This document shows, piece after piece, positions 11,288-22,056 of a stretch of 64,000 nucleotides of DNA (its first letter is position 1; every line of letters starts with the position of its first letter). The stretch covers positions 1-64,000 of the forward strand of contig NZ_LWLS01000046.1 of the NCBI RefSeq assembly GCF_001905095.1. The letters run 5' to 3'. The translations under genes were made by a program, and so were the position numbers. This DNA is from Micromonospora sp. CB01531. Its GTDB lineage: Bacteria; Actinomycetota; Actinomycetes; Mycobacteriales; Micromonosporaceae. The notes beneath the pieces are model-generated. The model made no database searches. It saw only the letters and a program-made list of their open reading frames with translations, and was not told the origin of the DNA.

Positions 11288-12190
11288 TCAGGCGGCCAGC
11301 CGCCGGGACAGCTCGTCGGCGACCTGCCGGGCGATCTCCGGCGACAACGCGGCGGCGATCGCCTCCGGGGTGAGCTGCGCCAGCAGCAGCGGCGCGAGCG
11401 CGGCGGCCAACGCCGGCACGTCGACCGGTGGCCGGCCGGCGACCGTGGCCAGGTCGGCGCGGATGCCGTTCACCTGGTCGACGAGCCACACGGGCCCGCC
11501 GGCCCCCTTCAGGTCGCTCCGTATCTTGGTGCGGCCGTTGGCGATGGCCTCCATCCGCCCGTCGGTGTACCCGGACTGGCTGACCAGGGTGGGCAGCACC
11601 GCGGCGAGTTGGTTGAGGACAGCGGCGTGCGCGTCGGTGAACTGGGCCATGGGGTCCTCCAGAAGTCCGATGCCGGTCAGGTAGCGGCGGAACAGCGGGG
11701 TCTGGTCCCGGCCCGCCTTGGTGGAGTCGCGGAAGAAGCTGAAGTGGGTGTGCGTCAGGTGGCTGGAGTCGCCGGTGGTGCGCTTCCGCAGCCGGTCCCA
11801 CCGCTTCACCACCTTGCCGTCCGGCGAGTAGATGATCTCTCTGAGGTCCCGCGCGTCCGACTCGTTGGCGACGCACTGCGCGACGCACCAGGCGGAGAAG
11901 GTGCGCAGGTTGTGGGTCCGGCCGCCGGAGCGGACCGTGAACATCCCGACGTCCAGGGCGGACGCGTCCAGGGTCAGGCCGGAGGAGTCCCGGGTGGACT
12001 CCACCACGGAGTAGTCGTTCTTCACGACCCGGTCGGAGCCGCAGTGGTATCCGCCCCGGTGGTTGGCGTCGCCGACGATGCCGACCTCGCCGGGTTCGAG
12101 ATCCTCCGGCCGCACGGCCTTCTTGTCGACGTTGAGGTGGGTGAGCAGCAAATTGCGGACGGCCAACAGGTTGTTCGGGGCCCGCGTCAT
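11288..12190 (-). CDS. Uncharacterised protein with M15-like His/Asp/His pattern
   Basis: 300 aa, function not recognised with certainty. The N-terminal two thirds contain RGGYHCGSDR, then SALDVG, then SSHLTHTHFSFF; ordered His, Asp and His-X-His resemble the zinc ligands of M15 (D-Ala-D-Ala carboxypeptidase/endolysin) folds. There is no signal peptide or membrane segment. The C-terminal 80 residues are Ala/Leu-rich helices, as in phage-like or structural proteins. The ATG at 12190 has AAGGGGGG 6 nt upstream. It stands alone between a palindromic terminator and a MarR-CocE operon. Enzyme activity is only inferred. Confidence 0.7.
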   Translation of the reverse strand: MTRAPNNLLAVRNLLLTHLNVDKKAVRPEDLEPGEVGIVGDANHRGGYHCGSDRVVKNDYSVVESTRDSSGLTLDASALDVGMFTVRSGGRTHNLRTFSAWCVAQCVANESDARDLREIIYSPDGKVVKRWDRLRKRTTGDSSHLTHTHFSFFRDSTKAGRDQTPLFRRYLTGIGLLEDPMAQFTDAHAAVLNQLAAVLPTLVSQSGYTDGRMEAIANGRTKIRSDLKGAGGPVWLVDQVNGIRADLATVAGRPPVDVPALAAALAPLLLAQLTPEAIAAALSPEIARQVADELSRRLAA

Positions 12191-12357
12191 CGGATTCCCC
12201 CCTTGTGGATCGCCAGCCGGCCGGGCACGACAATCACTCCGCGTGATGCGGACGATCCGGGGACGCACCCGGTCGGTACGGTGCACGGCGCCGGGCAACT
12301 GACCCGAGAATATCCACGCCGACAGGCAACTGCCCAGGTCAGAGGCACTATCTGCAA

Positions 12358-14013
12358 CTATGAAGGGGCTGCGGGCGCTGCCGCGGCCTGCGGCAGCACC
12401 AGGGCGGACGGATGCGCGGGGTCATGCAGCACCTCCCGCCATCCAGCACGGAGGGTGACGGCTGTACCCAGCGGTTCTCCGGTGCCGGGGTTGCGCGCGT
12501 AGCGCGGGTGCGCACCGCCGGACACCTGCACGCGCAGCCGGTGCCCCGGCGCGAAGCGGTACGCCGTCGGCCAGAGGGTGACCGGCACCCGGACCGCGCC
12601 GGACGGATCGACCGGGAAACGCCCCGGCGCCACCCGGACCAGGCCGTCGCAGACGTTCCAGGACCGACCGCGGTGGTCCACGTCGCAGAGGCGGACGAAG
12701 ACGTCCAGGTAGGAGAGTTCACTGCGAACGTGGATCTCGGCGCGGACCGGGCCGACCACCTCGACCGGGCCGTCCAGCGGCTCGCTGGTGTAGGTCAGCA
12801 CGTCGGGCCGGGCCTCCACCGGCCGGTTGTCCACGGCGCCGGCCCGCTGGGCGACCAGCAGCGGGCCACCGAGCGACGGGGTGGGGTCGGCCGGGTCGTA
12901 CCAGATCCGGTCGGGCGGGGAAGACGCCGGCGCGGCCGGGTCGAGGGCCTGGCCGGCGTGCAGGTGCCAACGGGTCGGCACGGCGGGCGGGGGCCAGTCG
13001 GGCAGGTCCCGCCAGCCGCCGCCGACGCCGCCGACGTGCACCCGCACCGGTGCACGCCGGACCGCCCGGCGGCCGGCCAGGTGCGTGTCGAGCCAGTCCA
13101 GTCCCTCCCTGAGGGCCGCCACCAGGAGCCCGGGGCTGCCGTGGGTCCACGGGCCGACGGTCAGCCGGGGCCGGGCCCCGGCCGACCGGAGCCGGGCGTA
13201 GTCGTCGAGCTGGGCGGGGAGGAAGATGTCGTGCCAGCCGCTGATCATCGCCACCGGCGCCCGCACGTCGGCGATCCGGTCGCCGAAGACCCGCAGCCGC
13301 CAGTAGTCGGCGTCGGGAGTGTGGTGGCGCAACCACTCCTGGAAGAACGGCACGGTCACCCCGGTGGCGATGTGATCCGCCTCGGCGAGCGGCAGGTGGG
13401 CCAGCGCGCGGACCAACCGGGGTTGCCCCCGCCGGAGCTCCCACTGCCGGGCCAGCCAGGGCACGGTCTGCGCCTGCAGCAGCTCCGCCCAGGTGAGCAC
13501 GGTGTCCAGCGCGAACGACTCCCCCGCGTACGTCGAATCCCGGGTGGCCGAGGCGGTCACCACCATGACCATCGCGCGCAGCTCGTCGGCCGCCTCGGCG
13601 GCGAGCGCCCATTGCACGAAGCCCTGGTAGCTGGCGCCGAACGTGCCGAACGACCCGGACCACCAGCGCTGCCGGCGCAGCCAGTCGAGGGTGTCCAGGC
13701 CGTCGTCGCGCTCGTGCACCAGCGGGACGAACGCACCGCCGGAGCCGTAGGTACCCCGGCAGGACTGGATCACCACGTGGTAGCCGCGCTCGGCGACGAG
13801 CCGGCCCAGCAGCCGGATCGGCCCACCGCGCCCGTACGGGGTCCGGATGAGCACGGTGGGCGCGCCCGTCAGATCCGGGGCGTAGTGATCGGTGCGCAGC
13901 GTGACCCCGTCCCGCACCCGGACCGGGATGTCCCGCCTCACCGCGACCCGCCGCGTCCGGACGGCAGGCAGCCGCAGCGCGGCGGCGGCGAGCCGGGTGA
14001 GCAGCCCGTCCAT
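12358..14013 (-). CDS. CocE/NonD (X-Pro dipeptidyl-peptidase, S15) family hydrolase
   Basis: 551 aa alpha/beta hydrolase. The nucleophile motif GTFGASYQGFVQWAL (about 123-137) fits GXSXXG. RDGVTLRTDHYAP and the C-terminal jelly-roll beta domain (from about 375, with SELSYLDVFVRLCDVDHRGR) are typical of CocE-type esterases and S15 peptidases. These cleave acyl esters or X-Pro peptides; the substrate is unknown. No signal peptide. The ATG lies 2 nt after the MarR stop (TGAACATG), so it is the second gene of a MarR-led operon and probably under that repressor. Confidence 0.9.
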   Translation of the reverse strand: MDGLLTRLAAAALRLPAVRTRRVAVRRDIPVRVRDGVTLRTDHYAPDLTGAPTVLIRTPYGRGGPIRLLGRLVAERGYHVVIQSCRGTYGSGGAFVPLVHERDDGLDTLDWLRRQRWWSGSFGTFGASYQGFVQWALAAEAADELRAMVMVVTASATRDSTYAGESFALDTVLTWAELLQAQTVPWLARQWELRRGQPRLVRALAHLPLAEADHIATGVTVPFFQEWLRHHTPDADYWRLRVFGDRIADVRAPVAMISGWHDIFLPAQLDDYARLRSAGARPRLTVGPWTHGSPGLLVAALREGLDWLDTHLAGRRAVRRAPVRVHVGGVGGGWRDLPDWPPPAVPTRWHLHAGQALDPAAPASSPPDRIWYDPADPTPSLGGPLLVAQRAGAVDNRPVEARPDVLTYTSEPLDGPVEVVGPVRAEIHVRSELSYLDVFVRLCDVDHRGRSWNVCDGLVRVAPGRFPVDPSGAVRVPVTLWPTAYRFAPGHRLRVQVSGGAHPRYARNPGTGEPLGTAVTLRAGWREVLHDPAHPSALVLPQAAAAPAAPS

Positions 14014-14015
14014 GT

Positions 14016-14564
14016 TCAGTCCGCGGGCGATCCCGCGGCGGCCGGGTCGGCGCCCGCCGCCCGTCGGGCCGGTTCGCCCCGGGCCGCGCGGACGGCGTCC
14101 CGGTGCTCCCGCATCGAGACCACCATCTCGGCCATGAACCGGTGGACGACCGCCAGCTCCTCGTCGCTGAACCGGGCCATCACCTCGTCGGTGCGCCGGC
14201 CGAGCGGGCCGAAGAAGCTGCGGGCCACGGCGGCGCCCTGATCGGCGTAGTGCAGGAACACCTTGCGGCGGTCGGCGGTGTCGCGGTCGCGCCGGATGTG
14301 GCCGGCCCGTTCCAGCCGGTCGATCAGCGCGGTCACCGAGCCGGAGGAGAGGTTGAGCTGCTCCCCGAGGCGGCCCGGGGTGATCGGGTCACCGACCAGT
14401 TCGGCGTCCATCACTGCGATCAGGGCGTGCAGGTCGGTGACGTTGAGCCCGTGCAGGCCGGCGAACGCGTGCCCGACGTGCTGCGCGTCCACCGAGTAGC
14501 GCCGCAGGTCGTTGGTGATGTCGGCGATCATCTGCCCGCGCCGGTCGTCCCGCCGCCGGTACAT
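14016..14564 (-). CDS. MarR family transcriptional regulator
   Basis: 182 aa from ATG 14564 (alternative ATG 14531). The winged-helix core is clear: LGEQLNLSSGSVTALIDRLERAGHIRRDRDTADRRKV, with the recognition helix and the DXXDRR wing. It is first in an operon with the CocE-type hydrolase and divergent from an MMPL exporter. A nested palindrome in the 135-bp intergenic region is the likely operator, so it may control both directions in response to a small ligand. The Ala/Pro-rich tail is poorly conserved. Confidence 0.9.
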   Translation of the reverse strand: MYRRRDDRRGQMIADITNDLRRYSVDAQHVGHAFAGLHGLNVTDLHALIAVMDAELVGDPITPGRLGEQLNLSSGSVTALIDRLERAGHIRRDRDTADRRKVFLHYADQGAAVARSFFGPLGRRTDEVMARFSDEELAVVHRFMAEMVVSMREHRDAVRAARGEPARRAAGADPAAAGSPAD

Positions 14565-14636
14565 GCTCTGCGCTGCCACGTCTCGCCGCTGCCCCCTGTC
14601 CGACCGCTCCGGTTGCAGCATAGAGCAGCTGCAGAT

Positions 14637-14671
14637 AATCTCGCCCATCAAGATACTTGCCAGGCGAGATT
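14637..14671. promoter_or_regulatory. Nested palindromic operator between marR and the MMPL gene
   Basis: An outer pair AATCTCGCC (14637-14645) / GGCGAGATT (14663-14671) encloses an inner perfect palindrome CAAG-ATA-CTTG (14649-14659). The inner motif resembles typical MarR-family operators. It is 29 bp upstream of the MMPL start and about 73 bp upstream of the marR start, well placed to repress both. Confidence 0.75.
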
Positions 14672-14699
14672 CGATCCCGAGGACCGTGAGGGCATCCCC

Positions 14700-16952
14700 A
14701 TGTCACTGTTCACCCGCGTCGCCCGGAGCCGGCTGGCCGCCTGGCTCACCGTGGCCGTCGCGCTCGTCGTCGGCGTGATCGTCTTCGGGCTGCCCCGACC
14801 CGACAACCCCGCCCCCGTCTCCGCCACCGGCCTCTCCATCCGGTGGCAGTCGACGCAGGTCGAACGCCTGCAGGAGCAGTTGCCGGCCAGCGGCGGCCAG
14901 CCCGCCGTCGTCGTGATCAACCGCGCCGACGGGACACCGCTGACCGGGTCCGACCGGACCGCCCTCGCCGGCGCGTCGGCCGCGCTGGGGCGGCTCGCCG
15001 TCGGTGGCCGGGTCGCCCCGCCGCAGCTCTCCCCCGACGGCACGGTGGCGCTGGTCGCCGTGCCGCTGTCCACCGCCGGCGGCCAGCAGGCCGTGGTCGA
15101 CGAGGTGGCACAGCTCCGCACCGCCCTGGCCGACCTGCCCGACGAGCTGACCGTGGCGGTGACCGGCGCGCCGGCCATCACCGCGGACCTCACCAAGGTC
15201 TTCGCGGGCGCGGACGTCACGCTGCTCGCGGTCACCGCCGCCGTCGTGGCGCTGCTGCTGCTCGTCACCTACCGCAGCCCGTTCCTGTGGATCGTGCCGC
15301 TGCTCGTGGTCGCCGCGGCCGAGCAGCTCACCCAGCGCGCCGTGGACACGCTCGTGCCCGCGCTCGGGATCCACCTCCAGGACGGCCAGGTCACCGGGAT
15401 CGCCAGCGTGCTGGTCTTCGGCGCCGCCACCGACTACGCCCTGCTGCTGATCGCCCGCTACCGGGAGGAACTGCGCCGCACGGAGAACCGGTTCACCGCG
15501 ATGCGTGCCGCCCTGCGCCGGACCGCCGAGCCGATCCTGGCCAGCGGCTCCACCGTGGTCCTCGGCGTGCTCACCCTGCTGCTGTCCGAACAGGAGACCA
15601 ACCGCGCCCTCGCGGTCGCCTGCGCCACCGGCGTCGCGTTCGCCATGCTGTCGGCGCTGTTCGTGCTCCCCGCCGCGCTGGTGATCTTCGGGCGGGGCCT
15701 GTTCTGGCCGTTCGTGCCCCGGATCGGCAGCCCGGCCCGGGAAGGCCGGCTCTGGGGGCGGCTCGGTGCCGTCGTCGTCCGCCGGCCGGTGCCGGTCGCG
15801 GCGCTCGCCACGCTGCTCCTCGCCGGCCTGGCCCTCGGCGGCCTGGGAATCCGGACCGGGCTGTCGGAGACCGAGCAGTTCCGGGTGAAGCCGGAAGCGG
15901 TGGCCGGCGCGGAGACCCTCGCCCGTGCCTTCCCGGCCGGGACCACCCAGCCGGTCGCCGTGCTGACCAACCCCGGCGCGGTGCCGGCCGTCCTGGCGGC
16001 CGCCGAGCAGGTCGACGGCATCGCCGCCGCCCGGCCCGGCGCGACCGGCGACCGGGTCGCCCAGGTCGACGTCGTGCTCGCGGCCGAGCCGGGCACCGCC
16101 GCCTCGGACCGCGCCGTCGAGGCGCTGCGGGACGCGGTCGCCGCGGTACCCGACTCCGCGCCGCCCGCCGTCGCCGGCGCCGAGGCCCCGCCGGGGGCGG
16201 TGGTCGGCGGCACGGTCACTGCCACCTACGACTCGGCCCGGGCGGATGCACAGGATCTGCGGGTGATCCTGCCGATCATCCTGCTGCTCGTCGGGGCGGT
16301 GCTGGTGCTACTGCTGCGCGGCGTGCTGGCGCCGGTCCTGCTGGTGCTCACCGTCATCGCCTCGTTCTTCGCCAGCCTCGGCGCGGCCTGGCTGCTCTTC
16401 GACCACCTGCTGGACTACCCGGCGCTGGACAGCGGCGTGCTGCTGCTCGCCTTCGTGTTCCTGGTGGCCCTCGGGGTGGACTACAACATCTTCCTGGTCA
16501 CCCGCGCCCGCGAGGACGCCCGCGAGGCCGGCACCCGCGCCGGCATGCGCTCCGCGCTGCGGGTCACCGGCGGGGTGATCACCAGCGCCGGGGTGCTGCT
16601 CGCGGCGGTCTTCGCCGTGCTGGGCGTGCTCCCGCTGATCACGCTCACCCAGATCGGCGTCATCGTCTGCGTCGGCGTCCTGCTGGACACGCTGCTGGTC
16701 CGGACGGTGCTGGTGCCGGCGCTGGCGTTCGTGCTCGGCGACCGGTTCTGGTGGCCGGGCCGGATCCGCCGCGAGCCGCAGCACCCTAAGCAGGATCGGC
16801 GGGGCCCTGGGGGGCGGGCGACGCCGCTCCGGACGGGCGCGGTCGGGGCAGATGCCCCGCCCCCAGCCACTCCGCCGGGCCGTCGGGCTCCGTTGTGGAC
16901 GGCGGATCGGCCACGCCGACGGCCCGGTCCCGGGTGGCCCAGGCGACCATGA
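14700..16952 (+). CDS. MMPL family RND-type transporter
   Basis: 750 aa. The first helix (LAAWLTVAVALVVGVIVFG) is followed by an extracytoplasmic domain, five helices, a second large outside domain (about 390-510) and a final helical bundle, the duplicated plan of MMPL lipid/drug exporters. The conserved FGAATDYALLLIARYREEL and ALGVDYNIFLVTRAREDA motifs hold the Asp-Tyr pairs for proton coupling. It is divergent from marR and its operator, hence probably ligand-inducible. The last ~55 residues are Pro/Arg-rich and overlap 167 bp of the convergent DedA-PAP2 gene; the conserved part ends near FWWPGRIRREP, so the tail looks like run-on. Confidence 0.92.
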   Translation: MSLFTRVARSRLAAWLTVAVALVVGVIVFGLPRPDNPAPVSATGLSIRWQSTQVERLQEQLPASGGQPAVVVINRADGTPLTGSDRTALAGASAALGRLAVGGRVAPPQLSPDGTVALVAVPLSTAGGQQAVVDEVAQLRTALADLPDELTVAVTGAPAITADLTKVFAGADVTLLAVTAAVVALLLLVTYRSPFLWIVPLLVVAAAEQLTQRAVDTLVPALGIHLQDGQVTGIASVLVFGAATDYALLLIARYREELRRTENRFTAMRAALRRTAEPILASGSTVVLGVLTLLLSEQETNRALAVACATGVAFAMLSALFVLPAALVIFGRGLFWPFVPRIGSPAREGRLWGRLGAVVVRRPVPVAALATLLLAGLALGGLGIRTGLSETEQFRVKPEAVAGAETLARAFPAGTTQPVAVLTNPGAVPAVLAAAEQVDGIAAARPGATGDRVAQVDVVLAAEPGTAASDRAVEALRDAVAAVPDSAPPAVAGAEAPPGAVVGGTVTATYDSARADAQDLRVILPIILLLVGAVLVLLLRGVLAPVLLVLTVIASFFASLGAAWLLFDHLLDYPALDSGVLLLAFVFLVALGVDYNIFLVTRAREDAREAGTRAGMRSALRVTGGVITSAGVLLAAVFAVLGVLPLITLTQIGVIVCVGVLLDTLLVRTVLVPALAFVLGDRFWWPGRIRREPQHPKQDRRGPGGRATPLRTGAVGADAPPPATPPGRRAPLWTADRPRRRPGPGWPRRP

Positions 16953-18255
16953 ACACCGTGGTCCAGGCGGCGCCGAGCAGGACGGACGTGGCGGTGCCGC
17001 TGGCCGTACTCCAGCCCAGGTAGAGCCGGGCGCCGCCGACGGCGAACACCCCGGCCACGGCACCCGTCCACACCGCCACGGCGACCGGCCAGCGCGCCCC
17101 GCGGGACAGCAGCCAGGCCAGCGTGCCGAAGCTCGCCGTCACCACCGTGATCTGGGTGGGCAGGAGCACCGGCGTGTCGCCAGGACCGCCCGGGCCGGTC
17201 AGGTCGGCGACCACGGCCAGCACGACCAGCGGCACGAACGCCCCCACCGTGCCGACCACGCTGAGCAGGTCGGCCCGCCAGGGGCGGCTCCGCCAGGCCA
17301 GCACCGCCGCGACGACCGCCACCGCGGCGATCAGGGACGACCCGCGCAGCACCGAGACGGCGGCCAGCGCCGCGTCGGCCACCCCGGGGGTACGCCGGGC
17401 GGCGAACCACTCCGCGATGAGGCCGTCGACCACCCCGAGCCCGCTGTGCCGGACCACCGCCTCCAGCACCGCGGCGACGGCCAGGCCGGCGGTGAAGAGC
17501 AGCAGCAGGCCGGCAGCGAGGTTGAGCAGCAGCGTCCAGGCCGGCCCGATCCGCATGGCGACCAGGAAGAACAGCACCCCGTACCGGGCGCGCAGCCAGC
17601 GCAGCGGGGGCACGGCGGCCGCCCGGGCGGCCAGGGCCCGGGCCGGGTCCGGGTTGCGGCCGAGCCAGCGACCGGCCAGCACCACCCCGACCAGGCAGAG
17701 CAGCAGCACCAGCACCGCCCCGGTGGCCCGGCCGAGCAGCCGGGACACCTGCGCGTACGACTCGCCGGCGGCGTATCCGGCCAGCACGGACGCGCCGACC
17801 CAGCTCACCACCCCGGCCAGGTTCCACGCCGCGAACCGCCGGTACGGCAGGCCCGCCGCGCCGGCCAGCCGGGGCGCCAGGGTACGGGCGAAGGCCACCC
17901 AGCGGGCGGCCAGCACACCGCGACCGCCGAGCCGGTCGAGCAGCGAGTCGGCCCGCTGCCACCGGTCGGCGCCGATCCGGGCACCGAGGCCGGAGGCGCG
18001 TAGCCGGGGCCCGTACCGGCAGCCAGCCCGGAAGGCGAGTGTGTCACCGATCACGGCGGCGGCTGTCATGGCCAGCAGCGTGGGGACGAGCCGTAGCGTC
18101 CCCGCGTACGCTAGGAAGCCGACCAGCAGCAGGGTCGCCTCGCCCGGCACCAGCAGTCCGAAGATCACCGCGGTCTCACCCGCGACGATCATCGCGGCGA
18201 CCAGGTAGATCAGCAGGGCCGGCAGGGCCTGCAGCCACGTCAGCAGGTCAGGCAT
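16786..18255 (-). CDS. DedA-PAP2-like membrane fusion lacking phosphatase residues
   Basis: 489 aa. The N-terminal half (1-210) is a DedA/VTT domain ([37 protein letters not shown]). The C-terminal half has the six-helix layout of a PAP2 phosphatase, but the catalytic signature is absent: where PSGH is expected there is LLPTQ, and the RLYLGXHWXSD block reads [11 protein letters not shown], so both catalytic histidines are missing. It may bind or flip lipids rather than hydrolyse them. ATG 18255 (MPDLLTWLQ) is the first Met with a family-like N-terminus. The 3' end overlaps the MMPL frame. Confidence 0.85.
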   Translation of the reverse strand: MPDLLTWLQALPALLIYLVAAMIVAGETAVIFGLLVPGEATLLLVGFLAYAGTLRLVPTLLAMTAAAVIGDTLAFRAGCRYGPRLRASGLGARIGADRWQRADSLLDRLGGRGVLAARWVAFARTLAPRLAGAAGLPYRRFAAWNLAGVVSWVGASVLAGYAAGESYAQVSRLLGRATGAVLVLLLCLVGVVLAGRWLGRNPDPARALAARAAAVPPLRWLRARYGVLFFLVAMRIGPAWTLLLNLAAGLLLLFTAGLAVAAVLEAVVRHSGLGVVDGLIAEWFAARRTPGVADAALAAVSVLRGSSLIAAVAVVAAVLAWRSRPWRADLLSVVGTVGAFVPLVVLAVVADLTGPGGPGDTPVLLPTQITVVTASFGTLAWLLSRGARWPVAVAVWTGAVAGVFAVGGARLYLGWSTASGTATSVLLGAAWTTVFMVAWATRDRAVGVADPPSTTEPDGPAEWLGAGHLPRPRPSGAASPAPQGPADPA

Positions 18256-18386
18256 CCGGTCCCCCGCACGAGGACCAGCATGCCAGTCACTGGAACGGTC
18301 GGAACAGCAGTTTCGGCAGACATCCGGGCGATCTCGGGGTGACCCCGACGCGCGCCCCGGCAACCGCAGACAGGAGTATGGAGGGT

Positions 18387-20255
<1,869 letters not shown>

Positions 20256-20269
20256 CCCCAGCCCACCCC

Positions 20270-20302
20270 GGAGCCCGGACCGCCCCCAGCGGCCCGGGCT
20301 CC
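20270..20302 (+). terminator. typA terminator hairpin
   Basis: GGAGCCCGG (20270-20278) and CCGGGCTCC (20294-20302) form a perfect 9-bp stem with a 15-nt loop, 15 nt after the typA stop. No T-tract. Confidence 0.6.
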
Positions 20303-20331
20303 ACCCTTCCCCCACCCGCGGCCCCGGCGTC

Positions 20332-20386
20332 GATCATGGAGTTGGCGGCAGTCCTGAAGCGGAAAATCGCCGCCAACCCGATGATC
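20332..20386. repeat. REP/MITE-like inverted repeat
   Basis: Arms at 20332-20349 (GATCATGGAGTTGGCGGC) and 20369-20386 (GCCGCCAACCCGATGATC) are reverse complements at 16 of 18 positions around a 19-nt centre containing GGAAAATC. The lower GC, the GATCATGGAGTTG ends and the intergenic position between typA and a convergent methyltransferase gene fit dispersed palindromic repeats of this family of bacteria (recalled, not tested). Confidence 0.65.
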
Positions 20387-20416
20387 AAACCGGGGTCATC
20401 GCGGGGCGTGCGTAGG

Positions 20417-21082
20417 TCAGGCGGGTTTGGTGGCCTGGAAGGCCAGGATGTCGGGGATGGGGGTGGCACCGGACTCCTGGACGCGGGCGAGGGCCAGGCC
20501 GGCCGCGGTGACCGCATTGAGCAGATCCGCCAGCGGCACGTGCCAGGCACCCACCCGGGCCCGGACGCCGCTGGAGTTCCACGACCGGAAGCTGCGCTCC
20601 CGCTCGCCGTACCCACCGTCGATGACGATGCGCGCCGGGTCGGAACGGTCCGCGAACGGGCCGATGAAACAGGGGTGCACGCCGATGTGGACGAAGCGCC
20701 CGCCGGGGACGAGCACCCGAGCGGCCTCCGCGACCACCGCCGGGTAGGCGGGCAGGTCGGTGTGCCCGAGTACACAGGTGACCGCACAGACGCTCGCGTC
20801 GGCGACCGGGAGCCGAGCCGCGTCGCCCCGGGCCACCGGCAGCCGGGTACGGGCGTACCGCAGCTGCCCGCCGGACAGGTCGACCCCGACCGGCTGCCAG
20901 CCCAGCCGACGCAGCTCGGCGGCGTGCACCCCGGTGCCGCAGCAGACATCGAGACAACGACCCGGCCCGTTGCCGAGCAGGTCGGCGAGCTGGCGACGGA
21001 CCCGGAGCTGGTAGTCCGCCGAGGTGTCGGTGACGAACTGCTCATACCAGTCGGCGATGGCGTCGTACGCGGCGGTCGTCAC
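20417..21082 (-). CDS. Class I SAM-dependent methyltransferase
   Basis: 221 aa small-molecule-type methyltransferase. AYDAIADWYEQF at the N-terminus, the SAM loop CLDVCCGTGVHAAELRRLG (about 46-64), GVDLSGGQLRYAR and EAARVLVPGGRFVHIGVHP are all typical of Methyltransf_11/25 proteins. No substrate can be named. The GTG at 21082 is supported by TAGCGT exactly 7 nt upstream. It is divergent from the serine hydrolase gene with overlapping promoters, and faces typA across a repeat. Confidence 0.88.
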   Translation of the reverse strand: MTTAAYDAIADWYEQFVTDTSADYQLRVRRQLADLLGNGPGRCLDVCCGTGVHAAELRRLGWQPVGVDLSGGQLRYARTRLPVARGDAARLPVADASVCAVTCVLGHTDLPAYPAVVAEAARVLVPGGRFVHIGVHPCFIGPFADRSDPARIVIDGGYGERERSFRSWNSSGVRARVGAWHVPLADLLNAVTAAGLALARVQESGATPIPDILAFQATKPA

Positions 21083-21089
21083 CCCCCGC

Positions 21090-21141
21090 ACGCTAGACGG
21101 CCGTCGGGCGGGCCGCAGCCCCGCCGGCGATCGACTACGGT
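21090..21141. promoter_or_regulatory. Divergent pair of leaderless promoters
   Basis: Minus strand: TAGCGT at 21090-21095, 7 nt before the methyltransferase GTG. Plus strand: TACGGT at 21136-21141, 7 nt before the ATG of the serine hydrolase. The two starts are only 66 bp apart, so the -35 regions must overlap. Confidence 0.55.
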
Positions 21142-21148
21142 CACCGGC

Positions 21149-22012
21149 ATGACCTGGGAGGATCTCGACTCGTACCTCGACAAGGCGCCCGGCACCATCT
21201 CCGCGTACGTGGGGCGGCTGGGCGCCCCGCCCACCTGGACCCGCCTGCCCGACGCCACCCACTACGCGGCCAGCACCATGAAGGTCGGGGTGCTGGTGGC
21301 GCTGCACCGCGCTGCCGAGGCCGGCCGGCTGGACCTGGACGCGCCGGTGCCGGTGCACAACGCCTTCGACTCCGCCCTGCCGGGCGCACCCCGGTTCGCC
21401 AACGCCCGGGACTACGACAACGACGACGCGGTCTGGGACCGGGTCGGCAGCACCGCGTCGCTGCGCTGGCTCGCCGAACGCATGATCGTCCGGTCCAGCA
21501 ACCTGGCCACCAACATCGTCATCGGCGCGGTGGGACTGCCGGCGGTGGCCGAGGCGTGGGCGCTGAGCGGGGCGCGGCACAGCGTCACCGGCCGCGGCAT
21601 CGAGGACTCGGCCGCCCGGGAGGCGGGCATCGACAACCTGGTCACCGCGGCCGACCTCGCCGCCCTGCTCGGCGGGCTGGCCCGCGGCGCCCGGGAGCCC
21701 GGCCCGCTGGCCTCCCCGGCCGGCTGCGCGTCCATGCTGGACGTCCTGTTCGCCCAGGAACACCGTGAGGACCTCGCCGCCGGGCTGCCCGCGGGAACCC
21801 GGATCGCGCACAAGAACGGCTGGGTGCGCGGCATCCGGCACGGTGCCGGAGTGGTCTTCCCGGCCGACGCGCCGCCGTACGCGATCGTCGTCTGCACCAC
21901 CACCGACCTGGCCGACGGCGGCCCGAGCGGCGAGGAGGACGACGACGCCTGCCGCCTGATCGCGCACGTCTCCGCGCACGTCTGGGCATCCCGGCACGAC
22001 CTGGCCGACTGA
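21149..22012 (+). CDS. Class A beta-lactamase-like serine hydrolase
   Basis: 287 aa penicillin-binding-fold protein. The active-site tetrad STMK (about residues 46-49), an SSN element (RSSNLATNIV, about 115-118) standing for the SDN loop, and HKNG (about 227) standing for KTG are in the right order. No signal peptide is visible, so unlike secreted beta-lactamases it may be cytoplasmic or exported another way. Activity on beta-lactams is not implied; such proteins can be esterases or peptidases. The ATG is set by TACGGT 7 nt upstream. A strong hairpin follows. Confidence 0.85.
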   Translation: MTWEDLDSYLDKAPGTISAYVGRLGAPPTWTRLPDATHYAASTMKVGVLVALHRAAEAGRLDLDAPVPVHNAFDSALPGAPRFANARDYDNDDAVWDRVGSTASLRWLAERMIVRSSNLATNIVIGAVGLPAVAEAWALSGARHSVTGRGIEDSAAREAGIDNLVTAADLAALLGGLARGAREPGPLASPAGCASMLDVLFAQEHREDLAAGLPAGTRIAHKNGWVRGIRHGAGVVFPADAPPYAIVVCTTTDLADGGPSGEEDDDACRLIAHVSAHVWASRHDLAD

Positions 22013-22019
22013 CCGCACC

Positions 22020-22049
22020 CCGCCGGCCCGCCGACGGGCGGGCCGGCGG
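22020..22049. terminator. Bidirectional terminator hairpin
   Basis: A perfect 13-bp GC stem (22020-22032 with 22037-22049) and a GACG loop lie between the convergent serine hydrolase and tyrosine phosphatase genes. Confidence 0.75.
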
Positions 22050-22056
22050 CCAGGGC

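Noticed and set aside
12358..18255. Antibiotic or natural-product gene cluster
   Set aside because: An MMPL exporter, a CocE hydrolase and an ABM protein are present, but there are no PKS, NRPS, terpene or RiPP core genes in the window.
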